A DNA stretch of 64,000 nucleotides from contig ONZQ02000005.1 in assembly GCA_900312665.1 (NCBI GenBank), positions 1,529,077 to 1,593,076 on the forward strand. Direction: 5' to 3'. Source of the DNA: Cephalotrichum gorgonifer. Its lineage: Eukaryota > Ascomycota > Sordariomycetes > Microascales > Microascaceae. The translations under genes were made by a program, and so were the position numbers. Below the pieces are notes generated by a model. That model did not search any database. It worked only from the letters and a program-made list of their open reading frames with translations, and was not told the DNA's origin. Of this stretch, positions 10,317 through 21,322 are shown in pieces. Every line of letters starts with the position of its first letter. Within the stretch, counting starts at the first letter, position 1.

Positions 10317-10733
10317 TCAATTCTTCACGACTTGATCTTCTTTTTTTTGCGTTTTTCATTTTGTGGAGAGGTGGTTTTTTTGAGATACCCTCCCCACTGA
10401 GACGACCTGCAGCGTAATAGGCATTTCCCTACGGCGTGGATTACACCGACAGAGTAATGCAGCATGCTGATATATCATGACAAATGAACTCACGGCGATA
10501 TTATGAGATGCTTGCAGAGACGGGCTTCTATTTACGCCCTGGGTTATGACAATCTCAGGTAGGAGAAGACATGTAAGGAAGTGAACAAATTCAACATGGA
10601 TGAGCACATCGTTCAAGGAAAATTCAAGGCTCTTATTTATCAAGCCCTGGTATTAACGCCGAACATCCCAAAGGACCAGCACGCACGCCTGATCTCATCA
10701 TTCCCCTGTCCCCTCTCTCCTCCCAAAGCTCCA
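10317..10733. other. Intergenic, no gene seen
   Basis: Begins with a stretch after tRNA-Ile that is repeated after the second tRNA-Ile. The rest is the 3' flank of the phosphotransferase gene. Confidence 0.5.
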
Positions 10734-12434
10734 TCACAGGTCCATTGTAAAGAGTGACATGAAGGCATCATGCAGGGCATCCTTTATCTCATCCACCAGT
10801 GTCCCGTCGCCTAAGTCATTTACGATGTCAAAAAAGTCCAGATCTATATCTGCAGAAGACACGGCGGCAATCTTCTCGACCATGTATAACAGAATATGGT
10901 CAGTGGTCGCCGGATCCCTAGCTGCAAGATACAGATTATCGGCGACGAGTGACACCCGAGTAGCATCGTAAGTCTTTGTCCGTAGCTCTGTGCTAGACGC
11001 CTCATCGCAGCCAGTGGCCATGAACTCCCTGTACACACTGCGGTAGTACTTGTAAGCCCCCGGACGATCGTCCCGCCCTGCCTGCCTATCCTCGGGGAGG
11101 CAGTAGCGGTATGTCGAGAAGTCCCAGTCCTTCGTTAGCCAGCAGGGGTACCGCTCGCTACCAAGAGCCCGGGGGACCATGGCAACGTTATCCCAGTCGA
11201 TGATTCCCCGCAGTTCTCCCTCCTCGGATACGATAATATTTTGGAGATCGAAGTCCGGATGTGTGAGGTCGAATTGGTCGCCGTCTTCAGGAGTGGGCAG
11301 CCAACTAATTAGCAGCTTCAAGAGCATGAATACTCCCTTGGCAAACTCGCTAGGACGGCTGGGCGGGCGGAGAGTACAGGTATACGCCTCGATTGGCTTC
11401 GTGAAAGGACCAACCGTTTGGAATCCCACCTGGATATCGGGGACGCCATCACAGCCTTTCCAAGCATCGGATATGGCGTTGAAGTCGAGAACCCTCATGG
11501 GACCAGTCGTAGACAGCTTCCCTTCCTTATTGAAATGTACGGATCCACCCTTATCGGACGAAAATTTCCGCAGCTGCTTCATCGCAGAAGCGATGCCCTC
11601 CAGCGCCCGACGACGACACCAATGGTTCGTTTTTGCGCTGTGGCGTCCATCAAGACCACCCCACCAGATGTCGTACAGGGAAACGCCTTCGATGAAGGAC
11701 ATGAAAATGTAGGGGCAATTCAACTCGTTGTCCTTGTCCGCACAGAAGTCGTAGAGGCGAGGGGCTGGTATGGTGGTTTCCGTTTCAAGTAAGCGCAATG
11801 TTCGGGCCTCGGTCTCGAGTGCTACCGCAGATATCTCGTCCCATTTAGCCTCAGTTCCATTCCAAGGGAACCTCACGATCCACCGGACGTCCTCGAACTC
11901 CAGCGGGAAGCAGATGTTGAAGGACCCACACAGAGGCTCGTGGACGATTGGTGGCTTTCCGTTATAGTCAGGGTCGTGCTGCTGACGGATACGTGAGGCG
12001 AAGGCGGGAAGATGATCCGTGTTCAGCTCTGCTAGAAGCGGCCTGAAAGATTGAAATTCGTCGTAGTCACAATCGCTGTCGTCATCGGTCTCGGCCTCAA
12101 CATCGGAGAAGTTGAGTTCGTCGTCGTCTTCGTCTTCGTCTTTGTCGACTTGGTCGCTATCGTGACCAGCCTCACCACAGAAGGGCAATTCCATGAAGAT
12201 GCCCAGAGCCTCCTTGGCTTTTCCCTTTTTCCAGGCCATCTTCCAGACAGCCTGATGATCTGCGGTTCCCCCATCAGCATCAACCTGTGCCTCATCTTCC
12301 TCTCGCTGCCCGAAGATGGTTTTATAGAAAGGTACCCCTGAAGAATACACGAGCCAGGCTGGAACAAGGACTAGCACCACGATGCCACATCCGCGAATGG
12401 TAGGCAGCGGTGGCTTGGGGAGATGGTTGAACAT
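10734..12434 (-). CDS. Phosphotransferase-enzyme family (APH-like kinase fold) protein with N-terminal membrane anchor
   Basis: 566 residues, single exon; the first ATG in the long frame is at 12434. A hydrophobic segment (about residues 17-36, CGIVVLVLVPAWLVYSSG) suggests an N-terminal membrane anchor. An acidic linker rich in Asp/Glu follows (about residues 95-135). The C-terminal two thirds match aminoglycoside-phosphotransferase-like proteins: PYIFMSFIEGVSLYDIW in the hinge, the catalytic-loop equivalent HPDFDLQN at 392-399, then GIIDWDN as the metal-binding Asp. In the canonical HxDxxxxN loop the residues would be H392, D394 and N399. The substrate is unknown; fungi carry many such genes. 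It does not indicate antibiotic resistance. Confidence 0.75.
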   Translation of the reverse strand: MFNHLPKPPLPTIRGCGIVVLVLVPAWLVYSSGVPFYKTIFGQREEDEAQVDADGGTADHQAVWKMAWKKGKAKEALGIFMELPFCGEAGHDSDQVDKDEDEDDDELNFSDVEAETDDDSDCDYDEFQSFRPLLAELNTDHLPAFASRIRQQHDPDYNGKPPIVHEPLCGSFNICFPLEFEDVRWIVRFPWNGTEAKWDEISAVALETEARTLRLLETETTIPAPRLYDFCADKDNELNCPYIFMSFIEGVSLYDIWWGGLDGRHSAKTNHWCRRRALEGIASAMKQLRKFSSDKGGSVHFNKEGKLSTTGPMRVLDFNAISDAWKGCDGVPDIQVGFQTVGPFTKPIEAYTCTLRPPSRPSEFAKGVFMLLKLLISWLPTPEDGDQFDLTHPDFDLQNIIVSEEGELRGIIDWDNVAMVPRALGSERYPCWLTKDWDFSTYRYCLPEDRQAGRDDRPGAYKYYRSVYREFMATGCDEASSTELRTKTYDATRVSLVADNLYLAARDPATTDHILLYMVEKIAAVSSADIDLDFFDIVNDLGDGTLVDEIKDALHDAFMSLFTMDL

Positions 12435-13151
12435 TGCTGGTAAAATGTGTACGGTGACAATTGTGATAGTCGGATATGTGTGCCTGACTGACAATGGAAT
12501 AGGTGTTGGAAGGGAGAAAATAGTGAGATGCTCGGAGGAGTTAGAGATAGGTAGGAAGTGAAAGGAATGCCGTTGCTTTTATATTTGACGGATGTCTTCC
12601 CGGACTGAGGCTTTGATGATAGAGCTTGCGGTTGTAGAAACATGTCCTTTGTCTCCCCTGCCCCAATACCTTGGTTTGTTTTCAGGTTTGCCGATCCACC
12701 TTGGCAGTATTCGACCATTAAACGACTCCTCGTTTACAAAGAACTCTCAGATTTGCGAATACGTCTTCTTTGTTCCATAAATCTGGCCGAACGCTTGTGT
12801 TGTTCCAGTTTGTTACTCAGCCAGCTTATCGTCGTTCCAGCTCGACCACGCTCTAGGATGACTTGATGATTGTTCCTTTATCCCTTTATAATGGCTGGTT
12901 CAGTCAAGTGCGGCCTTGATCCAGTTCGAACAGGTTCCAACTTGGAATTGCTCAAAGTTAACTTCGATAGTGTCCTTATTATAAAAAGGGCAGTCCCTCG
13001 CCAGGGAAATAGAGATGCTCATTTCTTCCTTCCCATTACTCCATCAACCTCTCGGAACCATCCTCAAGGGATCATAATTGCCGGATTATACTTAACAGAA
13101 CGCACTACCTTTCTCCCCACATTAACACAGAGTCCCCCCTCTGCCGCAGAG
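12435..13151. other. Divergent intergenic region
   Basis: Lies between the phosphotransferase start and the zinc-finger-like gene. No supported gene; presumably promoters for both. Confidence 0.45.
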
Positions 13152-13552
13152 ATGGCGAGAAAGAACCACACAACGCATCACTGTCCGACCTGTGGCAAGG
13201 CAATGACTTCTCGATGCGAAAAGCTGGGCCATTTCGTCCGCTGCGAAGAGCATGATGACCGGCTTCACCACCCCGGCTGGGCCGGCGCAAGAGTGGCGCC
13301 CTAAGAGAGCTCGAGGCAGAGAGAAAGAAAAAGATAACCGCGCAGGAGAAGGCCAGGGGTGAGGAGCCACCCCGACCCAAGGAGCGAACGAAGCCTCGGC
13401 TGCCACGGATAGTCGAGGAAGTGGACGAGGAAGATGAAAGCAAACTAACAAAGGCGGAACGCTCGGAGCGATTCCGAGAGAGGATTGAAAAGTATGGAGA
13501 TGGAGAGAGTGAATGCTACACAAGCAAGCGCTACAAAAAGCACTGGTACTAG
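13152..13552 (+). pseudogene. Small zinc-finger-like, Lys/Glu-rich protein gene with a frameshift
   Basis: The ATG at 13152 gives a short Cys/His-rich start (HHCPTCGK...SRCEKLGHFVRCEEH) like the Cys-containing heads of short fungal proteins, but it stops at 13302-13304. Immediately afterwards a different frame is open to a TAG at 13550-13552. It encodes a charged tail typical of the same kind of protein: ELEAERKKKITAQEKA, then EEVDEEDESKLTKAERSERF and a basic YTSKRYKKHWY end. No GT-AG intron explains the change of frame. The simplest reading is one gene with a small indel near 13260-13305. The function is unknown. Confidence 0.5.
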
Positions 13553-14794
13553 TGGAGCAAGAAGGATATGTGTGCGAAGATACAGGAGAAGACTGTAAAG
13601 GAATTTGGCGAACTTCGTTGTCTAGCAGACACAAAAGTCTTGGCTAGCATTAGGCATATGTCCCAGACTGAATGAGGCAAAACTCGCGCAGCTGTTCGAT
13701 AGGAGGGGACTGAGTGCTTTTACCTAACAGGCCTCCCTGAGGATACCCCGATTTGATACCAATTGATATTACAACGTAGCCCCTTGACCATTATGTTGCT
13801 ATGTCGGAGGAACAAAACCCCTCCATTACAATCCGAGATCAGATAGTATCCGAGATTGCGCACGACGACACCCAAGTTTTACTTGCCCTTGTTAAATGCT
13901 AGTATCACGCCGTAGGAATTTCAGATAAGAGCAAACATTAAGATAAGCTGTATATAGCCTCCTAAACCGTGGCCATCAGACCTCAATATTCCGAGCTATC
14001 TATCTCATCGTCCGGTTTCTCCGCGGTACTATCCAGTCCGCCTATCCCGGATATATAACCGCCATAAATGCGAACATCATCTCCCGTGTCGTAGCTGCTA
14101 GGACCGCACATGAGATGCATGTATACATTGATTAAGGCTTTTGGGCAGATCCTACGTATTCTCGTCGATCAACGGACGGGTCTCAAGGTAGAGAGGCGAA
14201 ATGCTCACAAGCTGGCGAAGTGGCTCGCGTCATGACACTGGAGTCAACGTAAAAACGGGGAAGGAATGAATTATATGGTTATAAAAAGTAAGTAAAGTAA
14301 GTGGGATTATTTAGTTGTTAGTTTCAAGGGAGAGAAATTCCCCGCCGATATCTTATGAACTCCATGTACAGCGATAGGGGAGCGCCCATGTAGCCCTGCA
14401 AATTAGTATCCCGCCCCATTTATTTTTTTTTTGTTTAGCGCCTCCTGTACTGGCATGCATGTTACTTGGTGCTATTTATTGTGTATTCGTCCCACCCGAG
14501 GCGGATAAAGAGTGATCGTTACAGGGCCGTATGCGGGCCGGCGTTCGGAGTCGGGACCTGACTTCTCCGACCCGAACACCGTCAAGAATTTGCTTACATG
14601 TTGAAGCTTCTGTGCGTGTCCTCCCAACCCCGACAATAGCAGACAACATAAACCCGCAGGAGAACCAAACGGTCGAACCTGTCGGCCTCCCTTACAATAA
14701 CCTGTTGTTTCAATCCTTGGGGTTCAATCGAAGTGCCATCCTTTTCCTATTCCAATCCTCAGGAGCAGTTTCGCTGTCTCCTCATTCACTAGAT
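13553..14794. other. Intergenic, no gene seen
   Basis: About 1.2 kb, AT-richer than its surroundings, with T-tracts near 14420. No conserved frame or transposon feature recognised. Confidence 0.45.
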
Positions 14795-15910
14795 ATGGGC
14801 AACTCGATCTCGCAGACATTCCCCCCGAAGCCAACGTTTACCGAGGATACCATCCCGGACCTACATGGCAAGGTCAATTCGCCGCCCCTCTCTAGGAAAA
14901 ACTTATTGGGCAGCACAGGTCCCTAACACGGCTCATAGGTCTACATCGTGACCGGCGCCAACTCGGGCGTAGGCTTGGAGGTCGCCCGAATCCTCTACTC
15001 CAAGCATGCGAAGGTGTACGTCGCAGCGCGGTCCGAGGAGAAGGCCAAGGACGCGATCAAGGCTATCAAGGACTCACACCCAGACGCGAATGGCCAGCTG
15101 ACTTTCCTGAAACTCGACCTCGCGGATCTGACTACGATCAGCCAATCGGCTAATGAGTTCCTTTCCAAGGAAAATAAGCTTCACGTACTCTTCAACAATG
15201 CTGGTGTGATGAGACCGCCAAACGGGAGTGTCACGCCCCAGGGGTACGAGCTCCAGCTCGGTGTGAACAACGTTGGAACGTTCATGTTCACGAAGCTGCT
15301 CACCCCCATCCTCGCCCAGACAGTCAAGTCAGAACAGGCCGGGAGCGTGCGCGTCGTATGGGTCTCCTCCGCGGGCGCCGAGCACGCGAGCCACAAGCCA
15401 GGCGGAGTCCCAATCGACGAGCTAGAGAAGGGTGACTACCAGCACGAAGGGAAATGGGACTTCTACAAGTATGGCGTCAGCAAGGCGGGGAACTACCTGC
15501 ACGGCGCTGAGTACGCCAGGCGGTACGGTGGGGATGGGATTATCAGCGTGCCGCTGAACCCGGGCAACCTCAACACGGAACTCTACAGGTCGATGAACCC
15601 GCTCCTCAGGGCAATCCTGAAGCACGTGATCTTGTATCCGAATGTGTATGGCGCGTACACGGAGCTGTTCGCTGGGCTATCGCCAGAGGTGATGATGGAG
15701 AAGTCGGGTAGCTGGGGTAAGCGGCACTTCTAGAGATCATCGGATGCACTGACAAGCTGACTTGAGAAATGACTAGTTGTTCCCTGGGGTAGGTTCAAGG
15801 GCCTTAGGGCCGATCTTGTGGCTGCAACAAGGACTAAGGAAGAAGGGGGGTCGGGCATTGGGAGACGGTTCTGGGAGTGGACAGAGGAGCAGATCAAGCC
15901 GTTCCTGTGA
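14795..15910 (+). CDS. Short-chain dehydrogenase/reductase (retinol-dehydrogenase-like)
   Basis: Three exons (14795-14872, 14939-15716, 15777-15910) give 329 residues. Introns have GTCAAT/CATAG and GTAAGC/CTAG ends with CTAAC and CTGAC branches. Without the second splice the frame ends early at 15733; splicing restores the expected C-terminus (VVPWGRFKGLRADL...EQIKPFL). Seen: cofactor loop TGANSGVG at 31-38, NNAG, and the catalytic Tyr-xxx-Lys as Y204-K208 in YGVSK. These proteins are NAD(P)-dependent oxidoreductases of the WWOX/retinol dehydrogenase group, common in fungi with unknown substrates. The start MGNSISQ also fits an N-myristoylation motif (MGxxxS/T), an inference. Confidence 0.9.
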
Positions 15911-16509
15911 TGTGTTTTCTAGTTGGGTTGCCGGGGTTTCCTTTCTCATGTCGTCCGTGGAATATCGCAGTGTGGAATAAACTACATTACCTATATAGCA
16001 ATAATTCTTTAGATTTAGAATGGACTTAAGACTACATCTCTGGTTCTTAAGCACTCGTGGTACGTACGAGCTAGCCGGATAATCTCTCTAGCACAACATT
16101 CCAACTCTCTACTAGCCCCAGGCAACGTAGAATCGATAAAAAACATTGTCACAGAAAATGGGCCGGTGACTTGAAAACAGGCGTTGACCTAGAAAAAATT
16201 ATTGAAGGATAGAATCACGACATTACTCCAAGTGGTTTGCAAACTTCAGAGAGATGGTTCGCGTCAACTCAAGAAACCGATAACTTGTCAGCCACAACAG
16301 GATGTCAAAAGCCACATATAAAATAAAAATGGCCAATCTAGGGGCGCCGATTTCTATGACCAACTCGGTCGGGGGGCCGCCTGTGGGACCTCCAGCGCAT
16401 TTTTCAACCCACTCTTACAGCTACAATAATAACATCATGATCCATATTGAAATGCAAATCGTGGGGCTTAAAACGACAAAACGTCGAAATCGACAATAAG
16501 GAAGATCAA
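15911..16509. other. Intergenic, no gene seen
   Basis: AT-rich; frames short and unconvincing. Confidence 0.5.
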
Positions 16510-16590
16510 TGCACTAGCCCGGAATTGAACCGGGGGCTGGTCGAAGTTGCGGAATGGCAACGACCAAGTTTACCACTAACCCACTAGTGC
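16510..16590 (-). tRNA. tRNA-Gly (GCC), short intron
   Basis: 81 nt, minus strand. Acceptor GCACTAG pairs with CTAGTGC, discriminator A. Anticodon stem GGTCG/CGACC with loop TTGCCA gives GCC, followed by an intron of about 10 nt (TTCCGCAACT) before the last loop base. The T-arm contains GGTTCAATTCC. Confidence 0.94.
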
Positions 16591-17573
16591 TTCGATGATT
16601 TCCGCTTCCCTTTCTGGTATTTTAAACCGTCAGCATGGGCGTTCTAGCCATCGTTGGCCGTCGGCTGTCGAAAGGGATGGTATCGTGACTTACACACGTT
16701 TTACGGCATCGCTTCACAGCAAACTGGCATCCGGATATACTCGCCACTAGAAATAATATCTCGCTTCATCTCCACAGTCCAAAGAATAGTGAGGAAGTTG
16801 AGGAACCTCGCTCTCGGGCTCGCTCAGACCCGGATTTAGAACGCTATTCTCTTCACAGCCGAGGAGGAGGGATGCCTCGGGTCGAAGCATTACGTGAAGT
16901 CAGTCAATGGCTCCGATAACGACCGGTCCAATATCAGGGCGTGCCTCAACTTTGACATGGTATGTCTCCATACTACCTATACTGTCACTACAGTCACCTT
17001 GATTCTGTAGCTGTAGTCAAGATACGATTGACGGGCCACTGAAACATTGCTAGCCCCAACTACATCACCGCGATCTTCGATGGTGATGGTAGCGATTCTA
17101 GCAAGGCTGGCCCTGCTGGCCACCAGCTTTTACGGCCAGTGTGCGCCAGGTGCTGCCATTTCTGGTTACGTGCGCTACGATTTCCGTTCTATATAATACA
17201 CTCTCAGCCTCTCCTTTCATTTACTATGGAATGCAGCGGACTCGTCCTCGCCAGCGAGAAATTACAAACATGTGTTCCATCTGCTGCTTGGCGATATTAA
17301 CTATTGAAGGAGGGACCACGGATGGCCTACCGGGCAATGCGGAACTCCCCAGTGCCGTCAGCATACATCAACCTACATAGCAGTCTCTAGGCTGTTAGGA
17401 CTAGCTACGGGGTAGCCGGACAAGAAGACCAAGACTTTAATAGCCTAATGTCCGGATTTATATGTTCTTCATCCAGGGCATACCAGTCACAAGGCCTGGC
17501 TTTCTTGGAACCATACGAAACAACGTGGAGAATTATTGCCAGCATACAGATCATACGGTTGTATTCTATTTTG
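16591..17573. other. Intergenic, no gene seen
   Basis: About 1 kb without supported genes; short frames only. Confidence 0.45.
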
Positions 17574-18480
17574 TCAAGGAAAGAAATCGGAACAATTCAA
17601 ACCCTTGAGCTTGTCAACAGCCCCGTCAAGGATAGGCTTGATGTGGGGAGAGAGCTTGCATGTGTGGACTTCGACTCCGTGGCAGCGTTTGTGACCGCCT
17701 CCGTAGCCACCTGAGTAGGTAGGACACCATACTGGCTCACGGAGGTTTTGGACAGCTGTGATCAAGACAGAGAGGCTAAGTCCATCAAATGGCGGTTCCG
17801 GTTGTGGTTGATGAATACGACAACCTTCCATGCATTTGACTAACGCACCAAGCAGTATTGATGAGCACTCGAATGAGCACGGTCCAGGGATCTTGTAGAA
17901 GTACGATAAGAGCTCATGTAGCTTGGAGATAACTTCGGAGATAAGGCCATGTCTGGCCTTCTCCAGGGAATCTTCATATACAGTCAGCGATCCAGAAAAT
18001 AAACTGCACGGTTGGGCTGCTTACCAGAAATTTCTGATAGCCCCGGAAGACCGAGACATCGAATGGGACCCCGGCTCTCGTTGATGATAGTCTTTGTTAA
18101 CTGCTGAAAAATGTCCGCCTCTGAGAACACACAAGATATCGACAGCCGACGCAAGAGATCATCTCCGTAGGTACAGGGGAGTGGCGTGGGCAGATTTTGG
18201 AGCCAAACTTTGGAACAGAAAGCGACGGCATGGTGGCATTTATAGTATTGAGGTGGTTGGACCGACCCAGGATAAATAGTGTGTCCCCGTTTGGATCGAT
18301 AGCCTCGATTTCCTCACTGGGGGCTATATTGTCGAGTTTCCGGTTCTCATTGACGCCATCTTGGCCCCTATTCTGGTCGGTTTCCCCAGGGTCGACACCA
18401 AGGCTGTTCGGAGAAGTACAGATTCTGGAATGGGCGGGTGGTTGGGACGCGACGTTGATACGCCCGTTGTCCGCCACCCC
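17574..18480 (-). pseudogene. BTB/POZ-family protein gene, degenerate (BTB core missing)
   Basis: Minus-strand frames reproduce the outer parts of a fungal BTB protein. The N-terminal part contains AIDPNGDTLFILGRSNHLNTINATMPSLSVPKF, the usual DPxGD..L.LG...H entry to the BTB fold. A second frame continues DDLLRRLSISCVFSEADIFQQLTKTI, and a 53-nt intron (17972-18024, GTAAGC donor, CTGAC branch) joins DSLEKARHGLISEVISKLHELL through to LKGLNCSDFFP and a stop at 17574. The roughly 90-100 residues of the BTB core between the two blocks are absent, the junction near 18130-18160 shifts frame, and no ATG is found at the 5' end. Most likely a decayed gene; BTB proteins usually act as Cul3 adaptors. Confidence 0.55.
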
Positions 18481-19090
18481 ACTATATTTCTTTGTGGGGT
18501 CTCCTTGTCATTACGTTAGCAGGATACCGGCCAATGAAATCTGGTCAGACTCAACTCCAGTGTTCACCCTCATTTTTTGGTATCAGGTGGGTTCATTTGC
18601 CATCGTGACGTCCACCTGTCCCCCCCTGATCTCAGGTCGTCCTTACGAGATTATAGACCGTTCTCCCTTCTTGAATCTACACAAATTTCCCTACCCCATT
18701 TACCCTCCTACTATAGACAAATTCCCGATTACCGCAAGCGGGGATTACTGATAAATCCAGGATAATCCAGACCATCATCGTACCATATAGGATAGTTATC
18801 ATGTAGGCCACCCCTAGAGATTGGCGATAACATCATCTGTTTTCATCACCTTGAGAAGCATAGAGTTGGATCCGTGATGGAGTATTCCATAAAAGTACGA
18901 ACGGTATAATAGTACAAGTTTATGTTATATATAGCAGCATGCAAACGTGAAGCTATCTTTATTATACAACCGTACTAAAAGGAGGTGTGAGACCACTCTC
19001 GAGGTGGGGCATCTCGCTCGGACACAGACAAAGGAAAAAAGTAATCCTAGGTCTTGCTAGAGAAAAAAAAAATATACAAACAAATAGAGA
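18481..19090. other. Intergenic, no gene seen
   Basis: Holds the antisense shadow of the BTB pseudogene and AT-rich sequence; nothing else supported. Confidence 0.45.
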
Positions 19091-19163
19091 CTTCCCCACC
19101 AAGGGTCGAACTTGGAATCTTCCGATTAACAGTCGGACGCCTTAGCCATTTGGCCATGGAGAA
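19091..19163 (-). tRNA. tRNA-Asn (GTT)
   Basis: 73 nt, minus strand, no intron. Acceptor TTCTCCA pairs with TGGGGAA (G-U allowed), discriminator G. D-arm GCC..GGC; anticodon loop CTGTTAA gives GTT. T-arm CCAAG/CTTGG with TTCGACC. Confidence 0.94.
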
Positions 19164-20599
19164 TTACATGTTAGTGCTGTGTGTCTTCGAACTCCACATG
19201 CGAGCGATAAGACCCGCAATATTTCTTAGGTGCTCCAGACTCCACTTTCAGCTTCTCCCCAGATCCGGGGGCAACGTCGCAGCAGTTCCGCCCCTCCTTC
19301 CGTTAGACATCTTCGGGACCAAAAAAGTGTTCATATAGCCGTGGCCAAGCCTTCTCCGCATGCGTCCTCGCCGAATGAAGATCTTGGTGCGTATTAGCGC
19401 TCCCTGACATCATCTTTCGAATACAAAGGGAGAGAGGGGTCATGTGACAGACTGGAGGAGTCCGTGATTGTACACCAGGGGGTATTGTTTGTCTCACTCT
19501 TTGGGCTGCTTTTGAATACATAAGACCTCCCTGTCTGTCCATGCAACCTCGCCTCGACCACTCCTTTCCAGTGAAACGCCCAACCCGTCTCCTTTATATC
19601 TCCTGCCAATAGAATCCACCGCTACTTAACCAGGCTGTGCCAGCCATAACCTCATCCACTTCATACTTCCAAGCCGCCACTATGTCGGGAGACTCATTTG
19701 CACACAAGTCATCTCGAGCTCCGCCCACTTTTGAATCTCGCCGTTTAAGCATATCGTCAATTTCATCCTGTCCAAAAGGATCATGGGACCAACAAAAGAA
19801 CAGGCCGCAAAGGAACTGGATAGGAGATCTTCGGCGAGCTATAGCTGAGGCGCGGCAAGTTGGACAGGGACACCGAAGGCAGCTGAGATTACTCTTCAAA
19901 TCTCAATGCACGGGCTTCAAGAGCACGGCCTCTAGAGGATGGCTCTAGGGTCAGCGGTAGAGGGTATTGATGACGGTGTGAAGGGAGCGGCAGGAGATTA
20001 TAAAGAAGAAAATAAGTCGGTGCTTTGCTATTTAACGATCGTAGGTGGGTCAGCAGTATCGGAAGGTCCATTCCTCCCGATCTAGAGGTATATGGGCTGA
20101 GCTGGAGCAACCAATTTCATCGCCCTAGGGAGATTGTATTACATGGTAGATATCCTCACAGCAGTTGTTTTAGGGGTTAGTCCTTGAATGCTCTGTTAAG
20201 CTCGAGGAGTATATCCATTCCCTTGCCTTGACTCTTACCGCCGCTTACGGCTGGTAATTTCTAGTTTCCAGCTATTTGGAGTAAAATGAAGATCCCAAAG
20301 AAGGCCTCATGGGCGTACGTCATGCCAGCAACTGGAATATCTATAGATTTAGAACGCTCAGGAACTTATCCAGAGCTGAGACATATTACTGGCACGGGCC
20401 TCTGTCTTCGGTCCTCGCACTCTCGACGTACTAGACCGAGGACACAGGAGTCACAGTGGCAACAGGAGTACTGCCAGGAGTCTGGGAAGAACTTCGTTGG
20501 CCTTCACACCCGACGTAAACTGGCACAAGTTCTGGCATGAAAGGCACGGGCACTTGATCAGTGATTCCGACTGTCTTCAGCATCAACAACCAACAACTC
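19164..20599. other. Intergenic; one weak small ORF
   Basis: About 1.4 kb. The only frame with a fair start is 19682-19948 (88 codons from an ATG). Its product is basic and unrecognised, and an antisense frame overlaps it, so it is not called as a gene. Confidence 0.4.
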
Positions 20600-20672
20600 G
20601 CCCGGTTAGCTCAATCGGTAGAGCGTCAGACTCTTAATCTGAAGGCTGCGGGTTCGACCCCCGCATTGGGCT
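20600..20672 (+). tRNA. tRNA-Lys (CTT)
   Basis: 73 nt, no intron. Acceptor GCCCGGT pairs with ATTGGGC (G-U allowed), discriminator T. Anticodon loop CTCTTAA gives CTT. T-arm GCGGG/CCCGC with TTCGACC. A degenerate relative lies at about 25359. Confidence 0.95.
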
Positions 20673-21322
20673 CAATCCCCAATGCACCCGAGTCAACTCG
20701 GGTAGCAACCATCTTTTTGATTTTTTTGTGCGAATAGGTAGTTATCCGTAGGAGCCGGCGTGGGTTCTAGCCCGCTCCGCGGTGCCGCTAGGGATACACT
20801 AGGAGTATTACAGCCAATAGAGATAAGGGGAGGTGCTGGACGACCCACCGTTAAGTTCAACCGCCAACCGTCTAGCGCGACTAGCGCACCCGAGTCTTCT
20901 CGGCCTGTGCATATTATTGCCTGCTGTACCAGCGCTGAGAGGACACCTCTAAACTCCATATATAGTTTGGTCGGTCCCTATGACGTATCAGAGGCAGGCA
21001 AGCAGGCGTCCATCTCATTGCCTGCCTCAAAGTTTCATGTGAGCAAGTGCAGAAGTACACATATTCGTTAGCCCGTTTCCATGCGAGGCTCCATATCCTT
21101 GCCCCCCTTGAAGCGACTTGGATTTGTTATAAGGGAAATGAACTTTATCCAAATCTATTACTCTTTATTGCGGCTAGAACGAAAAACAATATCCATGGAG
21201 CATAAGATTACAAGATTACAAGCAAATATGCACATATTATAAGACCAAGCCCGAATTCCTCAACCTAACCCTTTCCAACGTATAGTTCATGATAGAGGTG
21301 ACGCCCAATTAGTATCAGCCCT
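20673..21322. other. Intergenic, no gene seen
   Basis: Frames at 20760-21071 and opposite have no recognisable content; the last 150 bp are the 3' flank of the SDR gene. Confidence 0.45.

Noticed and set aside
11179..11792. Plus-strand frames of 177 and 124 codons
   Set aside because: Antisense shadows of the phosphotransferase gene without family features.
10734..12434. Antibiotic-resistance aminoglycoside kinase
   Set aside because: The fold is shared, but fungal members are numerous and of unknown substrate; the membrane anchor and acidic linker do not fit a resistance enzyme.
19054..19338. 94-codon frame across tRNA-Asn
   Set aside because: It is a translation of the tRNA (SPPRVELGIFRLTVGRLSH is typical of such artefacts).
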